A DNA stretch of 64,000 nucleotides from an uncultured Lachnoclostridium sp. (lineage in GTDB: Bacteria > Bacillota > Clostridia > Lachnospirales > Lachnospiraceae). The stretch spans positions 1 to 64,000 of the forward strand of contig CAJMFH010000015.1 in NCBI GenBank assembly GCA_905212635.1. Direction: 5' to 3'. This document shows positions 51,899 through 60,601 of this stretch, piece after piece. The position numbers and the translations under genes were made by a program. Below the pieces are notes generated by a model that did no database searches, was not told the origin of the DNA, and saw only the letters and a program-made list of their open reading frames with translations. Position 1 is the stretch's first letter. Each line of letters begins with the position of its first letter.

Positions 51899-51927
51899 AA
51901 TATATCATAAAAAAAAGTGCCTGTCAA
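51899..51927 (-). promoter_or_regulatory. Promoter of the leader-mccBA-metNIQ operon with a candidate operator
   Basis: TTGACA (51922-51927), 17-bp spacer, TATATT (51899-51904). Directly downstream, near 51881-51894, is TACTA-ATCC-TAGTA, an inverted repeat over the expected start of transcription, possibly a repressor site (for example a CymR/Rrf2-type regulator; unproven). Confidence 0.85.
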
Positions 51928-51936
51928 CACTTTTTT

Positions 51937-52674
51937 TCAATTTTTATAATTTATTTTTATTAATGTCAGTCCTTCCGGTGGTGCCGTCGGCCCCGCAAGT
52001 GCCCGGTCTGCCTTGGTTATCGCCTCTTCGACCGTCGAAATTTCCCGTCTGCCAAGTCCCACTTCCACGAGCGTCCCCGCGATGATCCGCACCATGTTAT
52101 ACAAAAATCCGCTTCCCGTCACACGGATACAGATCTGATGTCCTTTTTTTTCGACCTCGCACCCATAAATCGTCCGCACCGTCGTCTGTACCTGGCTTTT
52201 TGCCGAGCAAAATCCGGCAAAATTGTGTTCTCCGATAAAAAGTTGTGCCGCTTTCTGCATTTTTTCAACATCTAACGGAAGATAGACAAAATACGAATAC
52301 AGCCGCTCTGTCGGAAGCTGAATCGGCACATTGCTGATACGATATTCATACGTCTTTTCGCTGACCGCATAACGCGGATGAAAGGTCTCTTCGACCTGCT
52401 CGGATCTCATCACACGGATGTCTTCCGGAAGCCGCTGGTTGACGGCGATTGCAATCTTATCTGCCGGGATTCTGGTATCCGTATCAAATACTGCCACATT
52501 TCCCTGCGCATGCACACCGGCATCGGTCCTGCTCGCCCCGATCAGTTCTACCGGCTCGCGCAAAAGTTCCCGGAGTGCATTTTGCAATACTTCTTCCACA
52601 GAAACCGCATTGTTCTGAATCTGCCATCCATGATAATTTGTTCCATCGTATGCTACCACTAATCGAACGCGCAT
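51937..52674 (-). CDS. truA: tRNA pseudouridine synthase A
   Basis: 245 aa. Modifies positions 38-40 of tRNA anticodon arms. VAYDGTNYHGWQIQ (~7-20), catalytic Asp in GASRTDAGVHAQGNVA (~48-63), FAGFCSAKSQVQTTVRTIY and SGFLYNMVRIIAGTLVEVG (~185-203). AAGGAG with better spacing to the second of two adjacent ATGs. It follows ecfT by 13 bp, the usual ecfA1-ecfA2-ecfT-truA order. Confidence 0.96.
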   Translation of the reverse strand: MRVRLVVAYDGTNYHGWQIQNNAVSVEEVLQNALRELLREPVELIGASRTDAGVHAQGNVAVFDTDTRIPADKIAIAVNQRLPEDIRVMRSEQVEETFHPRYAVSEKTYEYRISNVPIQLPTERLYSYFVYLPLDVEKMQKAAQLFIGEHNFAGFCSAKSQVQTTVRTIYGCEVEKKGHQICIRVTGSGFLYNMVRIIAGTLVEVGLGRREISTVEEAITKADRALAGPTAPPEGLTLIKINYKN

Positions 52675-52687
52675 CATTCCACTCCTT

Positions 52688-53491
52688 TTACAAAAAATGT
52701 CTTACAAGCAATAGTATAATGATATACACTACTACGATTCCCATAGCGAAGCCGTCTGCCCTCCGGTATTTGGGAGGTTTCATCTTCGTACGCCCTTCGC
52801 CGCCGCGGTAACATCTAGCCTCCATCGCCAGCGCAAGATCATAGGCACGTTTTGTTGCAGAGACGAGAAGCGGCACAAGGATCGAAACCATGCCTTTCAG
52901 CCTTTCGATCAGCTTACCCTCTTCAAAATCCGCCCCTCTCGCGCTCTGTGCACGGATAATACGGTTGGCTTCTTCCAGCAGAATCGGGATAAAGCGCAGC
53001 GCAAGCGACATCATCATCGCGATATCATGCACCGGCACTTTGATCTTTTCCAACGGTTTCAAAAGCGCCTCAATGGCATCCGTCAGTTTATTCGGTGTCG
53101 TTGTGTACGTTAGCAGCGACGAACCAATGACAAGATAGGTCAGCCGGAGTGCCATAAAAGCTCCCCGTTTAATACCGCCGCTTGTGATCGATATAAATTT
53201 CCACTGAAACAGCACATCGCCTGCCTGCGTAAAAAACACATGAAAACACGCCGTAAATAAAAGCAAAAACAAGACTGGCTTTAACCCTTTCGTAATATAG
53301 CCAAGCGGCACATGGCTGAACGCAATGACTACACCAAGGAATACCGTAACTACCGCATATCCGGCAAAATTCTGAAACAAAAATAAGGAGATCAGATACA
53401 AGATCACCGCTATGATCTTCATGCGGGGATCCAGTCTGTGAATCTTTGATTCTACCGGATAATATTGTCCTATCGTAATATCTCGTAACAT
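52688..53491 (-). CDS. ecfT: General ECF transporter T component EcfT
   Basis: 267-aa membrane protein, about five to six helices, with the two coupling motifs RAQSARGAD (~166-174) and ALAMEARCYRGG (~215-226). It anchors the shared ATPases for many vitamin-specific S proteins (group II ECF). Start adjoins the ecfA2 stop. Confidence 0.95.
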   Translation of the reverse strand: MLRDITIGQYYPVESKIHRLDPRMKIIAVILYLISLFLFQNFAGYAVVTVFLGVVIAFSHVPLGYITKGLKPVLFLLLFTACFHVFFTQAGDVLFQWKFISITSGGIKRGAFMALRLTYLVIGSSLLTYTTTPNKLTDAIEALLKPLEKIKVPVHDIAMMMSLALRFIPILLEEANRIIRAQSARGADFEEGKLIERLKGMVSILVPLLVSATKRAYDLALAMEARCYRGGEGRTKMKPPKYRRADGFAMGIVVVYIIILLLVRHFL

Positions 53492-54346
53492 TTATCTCTC
53501 CCCTTTTCGGTAAGCCAGAATAGCATCTGCCGCCTGTTTCACATTGATGGCATTGTGGGGAAGACGGATTCCTTTTTTTGCCAGTCCCTCTACCACATAC
53601 GTCACCTGCGGGGCAAGAATGCCGATTTTTTCCAGTTCATTGTAGTGGGAAAATACTTCCTCCGGCGTTCCATCGTACGCGATACAGCCGCTGTCCATAA
53701 CGATCAGACGCTCGGCATATTTTCCCATGTCTTCCATGCTGTGCGAAACCACGATCACCGTGATCTTCCGCTCCTGGTGCAGTTTCTCGATCAGATCCAA
53801 AATATCATCTTTTCCCTGCGGATCGAGTCCTGCGGTCGGTTCATCCAATATAAGAATTTCCGGCTGCATCGCAAGCACACCGGCGATCGCCACACGTCTC
53901 TTTTGTCCCCCTGACAGTTCAAAGGGAGAGACGTCTAACAGATCTTCGCCAATTCCAACCTGCTTCAATGCCTCATACGAGCGCATATCAATTTCCAAAT
54001 TATCCAAACCAAGATTTTTCGGTCCAAATTTGACATCTTCCAGCACCGTCGTCTCAAAGAGCTGCTGCTCCGGATATTGGAAGACGATTCCGACTTTCGA
54101 ACGCAGTTTTTTCTTAGAAAATCCTTTTTCATTGATATCTTCACCATTGTAATACACACCGCCGTCTGTCGGTTTCAAAAGTCCATTCAGATGCTGGATC
54201 AATGTCGATTTTCCGGATCCTGTGTGTCCGATCAGTCCGATAAATTCTCCCTCATCGATCTGTAGATTGATGTCATAGAGGGCTACTTTTTCAAATGCGG
54301 TTCCTTTTCCATATACATGTTCAACATGATTTAACAACAAAGCCAT
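53492..54346 (-). CDS. ecfA2: General ECF transporter ATPase EcfA2
   Basis: 284 aa. Walker A GHTGSGKST (~39-47), Q-loop FQYPEQQLF (~91-99), signature LSGGQKRRVAIA (~146-157), Walker B ILILDEPTAGLDP (~165-177). Separate ORF from EcfA1, 15 bp apart. Confidence 0.95.
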   Translation of the reverse strand: MALLLNHVEHVYGKGTAFEKVALYDINLQIDEGEFIGLIGHTGSGKSTLIQHLNGLLKPTDGGVYYNGEDINEKGFSKKKLRSKVGIVFQYPEQQLFETTVLEDVKFGPKNLGLDNLEIDMRSYEALKQVGIGEDLLDVSPFELSGGQKRRVAIAGVLAMQPEILILDEPTAGLDPQGKDDILDLIEKLHQERKITVIVVSHSMEDMGKYAERLIVMDSGCIAYDGTPEEVFSHYNELEKIGILAPQVTYVVEGLAKKGIRLPHNAINVKQAADAILAYRKGER

Positions 54347-54361
54347 TTTCGTCCTCCCTCG

Positions 54362-55210
54362 TCAGGCGAGTTTTTCTGCCAGACAATTTACAAATTCATC
54401 TACTGTGATCAGATTCGTCGGAATATCCATCCCCTGCCGTCTCAGTTCCAATGCCAGTTCCGTAACCTGTGGCACGGCGAGATGATATTCCTGTAGTTTC
54501 TCCGCCTCTGCAAATACCTGCTTTGGCGTACCCTGCATCGCGACCTTTCCGTGATTCATAACCAGTACACGATCTGCCTCGGTCACTTCATCCATATAAT
54601 GCGTTACCCATAAAATAGTAATTTTTTCCTTTTTATTAATCTCGTGAACCGCTTTCAGTACTTCCCTTCTTCCTACCGGATCAAGCATTGCCGTGGATTC
54701 ATCAAATATAATACATTTTGGCTTCATCGCCAGTACCCCGGCGATCGCCACACGTTGTTTTTGTCCTCCGGACAGATTGTTCGGAGATTCTTTCCGATGT
54801 TCATACATCCCCACTTTTTTCAGGGAATCGTTGACACGTTCCCAGATTTCAGCCGTCGGCACACCCAGATTTTCCGGTCCAAATCCCACATCTTCTTCGA
54901 CGATATTATGCACGATCTGATTGTCCGGATTTTGAAATACCATGCCGGCACGCTGCCGTATTTCCCATACCATTTCCGGTTTTCTCGTATCGATTCCATC
55001 GACTTCGATACAGCCCTCTCCCGGCACTAAGATCGCGTTGATCAGTTTGGCAAGGGTTGACTTTCCGGAACCATTGTGCCCTAACACCGCGATAAACTCC
55101 CCTTTGTTTATCTCAAATGATAAATGATCGACTGCCAGCTCTACGCCTACCACCTGTTCTTCATCATCCCTGCGTATATATTCATACACTACATCCTGTA
55201 TTGATATCAC
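54362..55210 (-). CDS. ecfA1: General ECF transporter ATPase EcfA1
   Basis: 282 aa. Walker A GHNGSGKST (~43-51), Q-loop FQNPDNQIV (~95-103), signature LSGGQKQRVAIA (~150-161), Walker B CIIFDESTAMLDP (~169-181; Ser where most have Pro). First gene of ecfA1-ecfA2-ecfT-truA, behind the terminator of the ribosomal operon. Confidence 0.95.
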   Translation of the reverse strand: MISIQDVVYEYIRRDDEEQVVGVELAVDHLSFEINKGEFIAVLGHNGSGKSTLAKLINAILVPGEGCIEVDGIDTRKPEMVWEIRQRAGMVFQNPDNQIVHNIVEEDVGFGPENLGVPTAEIWERVNDSLKKVGMYEHRKESPNNLSGGQKQRVAIAGVLAMKPKCIIFDESTAMLDPVGRREVLKAVHEINKKEKITILWVTHYMDEVTEADRVLVMNHGKVAMQGTPKQVFAEAEKLQEYHLAVPQVTELALELRRQGMDIPTNLITVDEFVNCLAEKLA

Positions 55211-55232
55211 AATGGCACCTCCTGCATTATTT

Positions 55233-55268
55233 TAAAAGAGCGATACGGTAAAAAACCATATCGCTCTC
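55233..55268 (-). terminator. Terminator between rplQ and ecfA1
   Basis: AGAGCGATATGG (55256-55267) pairs with CCGTATCGCTCT (55237-55248), one G-T pair, followed by T residues. End of the alpha operon, though partial read-through into ecfA1 is likely as no separate promoter is obvious. Confidence 0.85.
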
Positions 55269-55288
55269 TTTTTACACATAAACGTGTC

Positions 55289-55825
55289 TTATACTAATTC
55301 AATAACAACTTCCATAGCTGCGTCGCCCTTACGTGGTCCGATCTTGATGATACGTGTGTATCCACCTTTGCGGTCAGCATACTTTGGAGCGATCTCGTCA
55401 AATACTTTGCTTGCTACATCAACTGTCTTAGTTCCTTTTCTCTTACCAGCTGTTGTGGTAGGAACTTCTGTGATGCCATAAAGCATTTTGTTCATCTGAC
55501 GTCTAGCATGGATTCTGGAAGGAGCTTCTTTTTTGATTTCTTTATCTACTTCATCAAAAACAGTAACTTTCTTTCCATCTACTACTTTCTTTACTCTCTT
55601 ACCATCTTTATCTTTCTGGGCAACTTTAGCCTTGACAGTAACAGTCTCAACGTTATCTTTTTCGCGAACACCAAGCGCGATCATGTGCTCAGCAATTCTG
55701 CGGATTTCTTTGGCTTTTGCTTCTGTGGTAACGATTTTTCCATGATAAAGAAGGTTTGTCACCTGGTTACGAAGCAAAGCTTTTCTCTGGCTGGATGTTC
55801 TTCCAAGCTTTCTATAACCTGCCAT
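55289..55825 (-). CDS. rplQ: 50S ribosomal protein L17 with a Lys-rich insertion
   Basis: 178 aa. Standard N-terminus YRKLGRTSSQRKALLRNQVTNLL and the C-terminal GGYTRIIKIGPRKGDAAMEVVIELV. Typical L17 is ~115-130 aa; here about 50-60 extra residues (~58-110, KDKDGKRVKKVVDGKKVTVFDEVDKEI) lie in the middle, as in some Lachnospiraceae. Start at ATG 55825 behind AGGAGG. Confidence 0.96.
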   Translation of the reverse strand: MAGYRKLGRTSSQRKALLRNQVTNLLYHGKIVTTEAKAKEIRRIAEHMIALGVREKDNVETVTVKAKVAQKDKDGKRVKKVVDGKKVTVFDEVDKEIKKEAPSRIHARRQMNKMLYGITEVPTTTAGKRKGTKTVDVASKVFDEIAPKYADRKGGYTRIIKIGPRKGDAAMEVVIELV

Positions 55826-55864
55826 TTTCATGTCCTCCTTGAATATTTATAAAACAAAGTTCGA

Positions 55865-56827
55865 TTAATCAACATTTTCACGCAATGACAATCCAAGTTC
55901 TTTCAACTTAGCAAGCACTTCTTCCAAAGACTTACGTCCCAGATTACGTACTTTCATCATGTCATCCGCTGTCTTATTGGTGAGTTCCTCCACCGTATTA
56001 ATTCCTGCTCTCTTCAGACAGTTATAAGAACGAACAGACAATTCCAACTCATCAATGCTGAGTTCAAGAACTTTTACAGAATCGTCTTCCTCTTTCTCTA
56101 CGATTACTTCTGCCATACGAGCTTTTTCCGACAGATCGATAAAGGTATTCAGATGCTCACTCATAACCTTTGCTGCAAGGCTGACTGCTTCATCCGGATC
56201 CAATGTACCATTGGTATATACATCCAATGTCAATTTGTCAAAATCTGTAATCTGACCAACACGAGTGTTCTCAATGTTGATATTTACACGCTCAATTGGA
56301 GTAAAGATAGAATCAATCGGAATTACGTCGATCGCCATCTCTTCTTTCTTATTTTTGTCAGAACTTACATATCCACGACCATTTACTACTGTCATTTCAA
56401 TGTAAAGTTTGCTGTCTGCTCCACCGTTCAATGTGGCAATGACCTGATCTTTGTTGATGATCTCAAGATCAGAATCGCATTTGATGTCCGCTGCAGTGAT
56501 AACACCCTCGCCATTGGCATCAATGTACATGGTTTTTGTCTCATTGAGGTTATCGCTGTGATTCTTAATTGCAAGACTCTTAATGTTCATTACAATCTCA
56601 GTAACGTCTTCTTTGACACCAGGGATCGCACTAAACTCATGAACAACGCCATCGATTTTAATGTGACTTACTGCTGTACCTGGCAGCGATGAGAGCATAA
56701 TTCGTCTCAAAGAATTACCCAAAGTTGTACCGTATCCTCGTTCAAGTGGTTCTACTACAAAACGTCCATATTTCTTATCTTCAGAAATTTCCGCAATTTC
56801 AATTCTCGGTCTTTCAAATTCAAACAC
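55865..56827 (-). CDS. rpoA: RNA polymerase alpha subunit
   Basis: 320 aa. N-terminal dimerisation domain with GYGTTLGNSLRRIMLSSLPG (~32-51), the C-terminal domain (~250-320) with LELSVRSYNCLKRAGINTVEEL and VRNLGRKSLEEV for UP-element and activator contact. Between rpsD and rplQ. Confidence 0.98.
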   Translation of the reverse strand: MFEFERPRIEIAEISEDKKYGRFVVEPLERGYGTTLGNSLRRIMLSSLPGTAVSHIKIDGVVHEFSAIPGVKEDVTEIVMNIKSLAIKNHSDNLNETKTMYIDANGEGVITAADIKCDSDLEIINKDQVIATLNGGADSKLYIEMTVVNGRGYVSSDKNKKEEMAIDVIPIDSIFTPIERVNINIENTRVGQITDFDKLTLDVYTNGTLDPDEAVSLAAKVMSEHLNTFIDLSEKARMAEVIVEKEEDDSVKVLELSIDELELSVRSYNCLKRAGINTVEELTNKTADDMMKVRNLGRKSLEEVLAKLKELGLSLRENVD

Positions 56828-56856
56828 TCTAGGACCCTCCTTTTGGGTTTACTTAA

Positions 56857-57450
56857 TTACTTGGAGTACAACTCGACGATAAGCACTTCATTGACAGGTA
56901 CATCAATCTCAGCTCTTGTAGGAACCTGTGTAACAGTTCCTTTGAGATTTTCATGGTCAGCCTCTAACCAAGCTGGAACCATACGAGATCCTGTAACTTC
57001 AAGAATGTCTTTGTATCTCTGTGCTCCCTTAAATTTTTCTTTGATTTCAATAACATCTCCAGCTTTCAACTGATAAGATGGGATATTAACTGGTTTACCA
57101 TTTACAAGCACATGCTTATGATCTACGATCTGACGTGCTTCTTTTCTTGTTCTACCATAGCCAAGACGGAACATAACGTTGTCAAGTCTCAACTCAAGGA
57201 GAATCATAAGGTTTTCACCGGTTGTACCATATTTCAACTTCTGAGCCTTTGCGTAGTAGTTACGGAAAGGTTTCTCAAGTACACCATAGATGAATTTCGC
57301 TTTCTGTTTCTCTTTCAACTGCATTCCATATTCGCTTAATTTTCTTCCGCTTCTTGCGTTTCTATTTGATTTCTTGTCGATTCCAAGATAAATTGGATCG
57401 AGGTCAAGAGATCTACATCTTTTCAGAACAGGCGTCATATCTCTAGCCAT
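56857..57450 (-). CDS. rpsD: 30S ribosomal protein S4
   Basis: 197-aa S4, without the N-terminal zinc Cys motif (starts ARDMTPVLKRCRSLDLDP). S4 RNA-binding domain with RLDNVMFRLGYGRTRKEARQ (~88-107) and VDHKHVLVNGKPVNIPSY. In the alpha operon after rpsK. S4 is the classical autoregulator of this operon in enterobacteria. Confidence 0.98.
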   Translation of the reverse strand: MARDMTPVLKRCRSLDLDPIYLGIDKKSNRNARSGRKLSEYGMQLKEKQKAKFIYGVLEKPFRNYYAKAQKLKYGTTGENLMILLELRLDNVMFRLGYGRTRKEARQIVDHKHVLVNGKPVNIPSYQLKAGDVIEIKEKFKGAQRYKDILEVTGSRMVPAWLEADHENLKGTVTQVPTRAEIDVPVNEVLIVELYSK

Positions 57451-57461
57451 TTTAATACCTC

Positions 57462-57857
57462 CTATACTCTTCTACGTTTTGGTGGTCTACAACCATTGTG
57501 AGGAACCGGTGTTACGTCCTGGATACTTGTTACTTCGATTCCGCAAGCCTGAATTGCACGGATTGCAGCTTCTCTACCGGAACCTGGTCCCTTAACCATT
57601 ACTTCTACTGATTTCAAACCATGAGGCAATGCAGCTTTTGCTGCTGTCTCTGCAGCCATCTGTGCTGCATAAGGTGTGGATTTTCTGGATCCTCTGAATC
57701 CAAGTCCACCTGCACTTGCCCAGGAAATTGCATTTCCCTGCATGTCGGTCAGTGTTACGATTGTATTATTAAAAGATGACTGAATATGTGCTTGTCCGCG
57801 GTCAATATTCTTTTTAACACGCTTTTTTGTCACTTTTTTTGCAACTTTCTTAGCCAT
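57462..57857 (-). CDS. rpsK: 30S ribosomal protein S11
   Basis: 131-aa S11: GQAHIQSSFNNTIVTLTD, SWASAGGLGFRGSRKSTPYAAQMA and the C-terminal DVTPVPHNGCRPPKRRRV. Start at ATG 57857, GGAGG upstream. Confidence 0.98.
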   Translation of the reverse strand: MAKKVAKKVTKKRVKKNIDRGQAHIQSSFNNTIVTLTDMQGNAISWASAGGLGFRGSRKSTPYAAQMAAETAAKAALPHGLKSVEVMVKGPGSGREAAIRAIQACGIEVTSIQDVTPVPHNGCRPPKRRRV

Positions 57858-57874
57858 TGACAAAACCTCCTATA

Positions 57875-58243
57875 TTATTTCTTCTTATTTGCTACTGTAC
57901 GTTTTGGACCTTTACGAGTTCTAGCATTCGTCTTTGTCTTCTGTCCACGAACCGGAAGTCCTTTTCTATGACGGATTCCTCTGTAGCATCCAATTTCCTG
58001 TAATCTCTTGATGTTCAAAGCAACTTCTCTACGAAGATCACCCTCAACAACCTGAGTCTTGTCAATAACGTCACGAATTTTAGCGACATCGTCGTCGGTC
58101 AAATCTTTACAACGAATGTCCGGGTCTACGTTTGCTTCGCTCAGGATTCTTTTTGAGCTTGCAAGACCGATACCATAAACATAGGTAAGACCTATCTCTA
58201 CACGTTTTTCTCTTGGTAAATCTACACCACTGATACGAGCCAT
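57875..58243 (-). CDS. rpsM: 30S ribosomal protein S13
   Basis: 122-aa S13: RISGVDLPREKRVEIGLTY, helix-two-turn-helix region and the basic tail GLPVRGQKTKTNARTRKGP. Preceded by an unusually long 288-bp gap after rpmJ. Confidence 0.98.
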   Translation of the reverse strand: MARISGVDLPREKRVEIGLTYVYGIGLASSKRILSEANVDPDIRCKDLTDDDVAKIRDVIDKTQVVEGDLRREVALNIKRLQEIGCYRGIRHRKGLPVRGQKTKTNARTRKGPKRTVANKKK

Positions 58244-58531
58244 GTGTACTTTACACCTCCATTAAAATTTTAAAAATGTTTGTTTCGTGAATCTCATCGA
58301 TTCACTATAGCCGCTTTAAATCACAACAACTCTGCTGACCAAGAACCCGTTTTTCTTTTTCCAAAGAATCACCGGAGAAACATCGGCAGTGCTTTTCGTT
58401 GCGATATCACAGTTCCCGCAATGACGGTGGAATCTACAATTCCTGCGGGGTCCGCTGTAACACAGAAAGCAAGACATTATATAAGCACGAAAAGAACCCG
58501 AAGTCACCTTCAGGTCTCTCAGATATATTTA
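58244..58531 (-). promoter_or_regulatory. Structured leader between rpmJ and rpsM
   Basis: No gene in 288 bp inside an otherwise tight ribosomal operon. On the minus strand it can form CCCGCA/TGCGGG (58415-58449) enclosing GGAAT/ATTCC, with a possible long-range GTGCTT/AAGCAC pairing around it (58389-58394 with 58483-58488). A TATAAT lies at 58476-58481 without a good -35. Position matches the S4-bound alpha operon leader of E. coli, which also precedes rpsM, but homology is not shown. Confidence 0.4.
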
Positions 58532-58645
58532 TTAGCCCTGTCTTTGTTTGTGTTTTGGGTTCTCACAGATCACTCTGATACGACCCTTTCTTTTGATAAC
58601 TTTGCATTTTTCGCAAATTGGTTTTACTGATGATCTTACTTTCAC
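58532..58645 (-). CDS. rpmJ: 50S ribosomal protein L36
   Basis: 37-aa L36 starting with GTG at 58645, eight bases after AGGAGG. KVRSSVKPICEKCKVIKRK and the CxxC...C...H zinc ligands (CEKC, CENPKH) are intact, so this is the zinc-binding form. Between infA and rpsM as usual. Confidence 0.97.
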   Translation of the reverse strand: MKVRSSVKPICEKCKVIKRKGRIRVICENPKHKQRQG

Positions 58646-58774
58646 AGTAATAACCTCCTTTCACATGTTTTGACATGTTTGTATCTATAAATTTCCATCT
58701 TTTCGGACTTTCTTGGGTTAGGGAAAGTCTTGTCAGAGCGCACTTAGCCCTCTTTAGACGAAAATCCATTTCTA

Positions 58775-58803
58775 ACTATAACATAAATCATAAAGGAATG
58801 CAA
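58775..58803 (-). promoter_or_regulatory. Internal promoter upstream of rpmJ
   Basis: TTGCAT (58798-58803), 17-bp spacer, TATAGT (58775-58780), giving a ~120-nt leader before rpmJ. Confidence 0.62.
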
Positions 58804-58811
58804 GCACTTTT

Positions 58812-59030
58812 TTATTTATCTCTCCAAACAATTCTTCCTTTTGTCAGATCATAGGGAGACAACTCCAATGTTACTTTGTCACCAGGCAGAATACGGATGA
58901 AGTTCATCCGGAGTTTTCCGCTGATATGTGCCAATACTTTATGTCCGTTTTCAAGTTCTACCTGAAACATTGCATTTGGCAGTTTTTCAACAACAGTTCC
59001 TTCAATTTCAATTACGTCTGCTTTTGACAT
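58812..59030 (-). CDS. infA: Translation initiation factor IF-1
   Basis: 72-aa S1/OB-fold protein: EGTVVEKLPNAMFQVELENGHKVLAHISGK and GDKVTLELSPYDLTKGRI. AAGGAG upstream. Follows map by 41 bp. Confidence 0.98.
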   Translation of the reverse strand: MSKADVIEIEGTVVEKLPNAMFQVELENGHKVLAHISGKLRMNFIRILPGDKVTLELSPYDLTKGRIVWRDK

Positions 59031-59071
59031 ACCATTACTCTCCTTTTTCGTGCCCTTTCCGTGGCACCTAT

Positions 59072-59842
59072 TTACAATGATAAAATTTCTGGTTCGCCAT
59101 CCTTACGGATATAGATGGTGTTCTCATAATGCGCCGAATTTTCGCCATCCTGTGTCACTACTGTCCAGTCATCGTCTAAAAACCAGACCGGCCAGTCTCC
59201 GGCATTTACCATCGGTTCGATGGCAAGTGTCATTCCGGGTTTCAAGACAGGACCATGCCCAAATCTCGGTTTAAAATTCGGTACTTCCGGCTCCTCATGA
59301 AGCCGTCTTCCAATTCCATGTCCCACCAGATCGCGAACGATGGAAAATCCATTTTCCTCCACAAATTTCTGGATTGCTGCAGAAATATCATATAAGTGCC
59401 CGCCGGCAACAGCATATTTTATTCCTTCAAAAAAACTCTGCTTTGTCACCTCGATCAGTTTTTGATCATTTTCCGATATTTTGCCGACGGCATGAGTTCT
59501 TGCAGCATCCGAATGATATCCGTGGTAGATCACGCCTGCGTCCAGGCTCACGATATCTCCTTCCCGAAGAATGACATTTTCTTTGGGAATTCCATGTACC
59601 ACTTCATCATCAAGAGATACACAGATGGAGGCCGGATATCCTTCATAATTCAGGAAAGAGGGAATGCATCCGAACTCGCGGATCCATTCTTCTCCTTTTC
59701 GGTCAATCTCCAGCGTGGAGATGCCCGGTTCAATGATTTCACCCAATCTGTTGTGAACTTCTGCCAGAATCTTTCCGGCTTCACGCATGAGCCGGATTTC
59801 TTCTTCTGACTTTATCGTTATTCTTTCTTTTTTTCTACGCAT
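59072..59842 (-). CDS. map: Methionine aminopeptidase type I
   Basis: 256 aa. Metal ligands visible: SLDAGVIYHGYHSDAARTHAVG (two Asp), VGHGIGRRLHEEPEVPNF (His), MTLAIEPMVNAGD (Glu) and the final Glu in DGENSAHYENTI. Removes N-terminal Met. Located between adk and infA, the usual clostridial order. Confidence 0.97.
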   Translation of the reverse strand: MRRKKERITIKSEEEIRLMREAGKILAEVHNRLGEIIEPGISTLEIDRKGEEWIREFGCIPSFLNYEGYPASICVSLDDEVVHGIPKENVILREGDIVSLDAGVIYHGYHSDAARTHAVGKISENDQKLIEVTKQSFFEGIKYAVAGGHLYDISAAIQKFVEENGFSIVRDLVGHGIGRRLHEEPEVPNFKPRFGHGPVLKPGMTLAIEPMVNAGDWPVWFLDDDWTVVTQDGENSAHYENTIYIRKDGEPEILSL

Positions 59843-59870
59843 GTCATTTCACTCTGCTTTATCTGACGGA

Positions 59871-60512
59871 TCAGCCCAGGATCGCTGTAATATCATCAAA
59901 TACTTTCTGAAGATCCTGTGTTCCGTCAACCTCTTTTAAGATTCCTTCTTTGGTATAATAATCAATCAAAGGCTGCGTCTGTGTATGATATACTTCCAAA
60001 CGCTGTTTTACGGTTTCCGGCTTATCATCATCACGAAGAATGAGTTTACCGCCACATGCGTCACAAATTCCTTCTTTTTTCGTTGGATTATATTTAATAT
60101 GATAGGTTCCTCCACATGCTACGCAGGCACGTCTTCCTGACATACGGTCGATAATATTGTCATCCGGCACTTCCACATTGATGGCATAGTCCATTTTTTC
60201 TCCAATTTTTGCCAATGCCTCGGTCAATGCTTCTGCCTGTGGAATCGTACGTGGGAATCCATCAAGTACATATCCTTTTTTTGCATCATCCTGTGCCAGA
60301 CGGTCTACCACAAGGTCAACCACCAATTCATCCGGTACAAGAAGTCCTTTATCCATATACGTTTTTGCTTTCTGTCCGAGTTCTGTATTCTCTTTGATAT
60401 TTGCGCGGAAGATATCTCCGGTGGAAATGTGTGGAATACCGTATTTTTCGGAAATCATTTTTGCCTGCGTGCCTTTTCCGGCACCAGGAGCACCAAGCAT
60501 AACAATTTTCAT
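59871..60512 (-). CDS. adk: Adenylate kinase with zinc-binding lid
   Basis: 213 aa. P-loop GAPGAGKGTQ (~7-16), GFPRTIPQAE (~85-94), and a lid with four Cys (CVACGGTYH..., CDACGGKL) that binds zinc as in Gram-positive enzymes. AGGAG seven bases before ATG 60512 decides the start. Confidence 0.97.
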   Translation of the reverse strand: MKIVMLGAPGAGKGTQAKMISEKYGIPHISTGDIFRANIKENTELGQKAKTYMDKGLLVPDELVVDLVVDRLAQDDAKKGYVLDGFPRTIPQAEALTEALAKIGEKMDYAINVEVPDDNIIDRMSGRRACVACGGTYHIKYNPTKKEGICDACGGKLILRDDDKPETVKQRLEVYHTQTQPLIDYYTKEGILKEVDGTQDLQKVFDDITAILG

Positions 60513-60538
60513 AGCCATTCTCCTTTTCATTTCAATGC

Positions 60539-60592
60539 AAAAAAGGTAAGCGACCATACGAAAATAATTTTTCGCAGGTCGATTGCCTTTTT
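60539..60592 (-). terminator. Hairpin with T tract between secY and adk
   Basis: GGCAATCGACC..GCGAAAA pairs with TTTTCGT..GGTCGCTTACC (a few mismatches), followed by six T on the minus strand. It may attenuate transcription from the spc operon into adk-map-infA. Confidence 0.7.
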
Positions 60593-60601
60593 ATGTTATC
60601 A

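Noticed and set aside
51576..51936. SAM (S-box) riboswitch or Met T-box upstream of mccB
   Set aside because: Neither S-box core segments nor a T-box GGTGGNACCGCG-type element is present; the Cys leader ORF and terminator explain the region.
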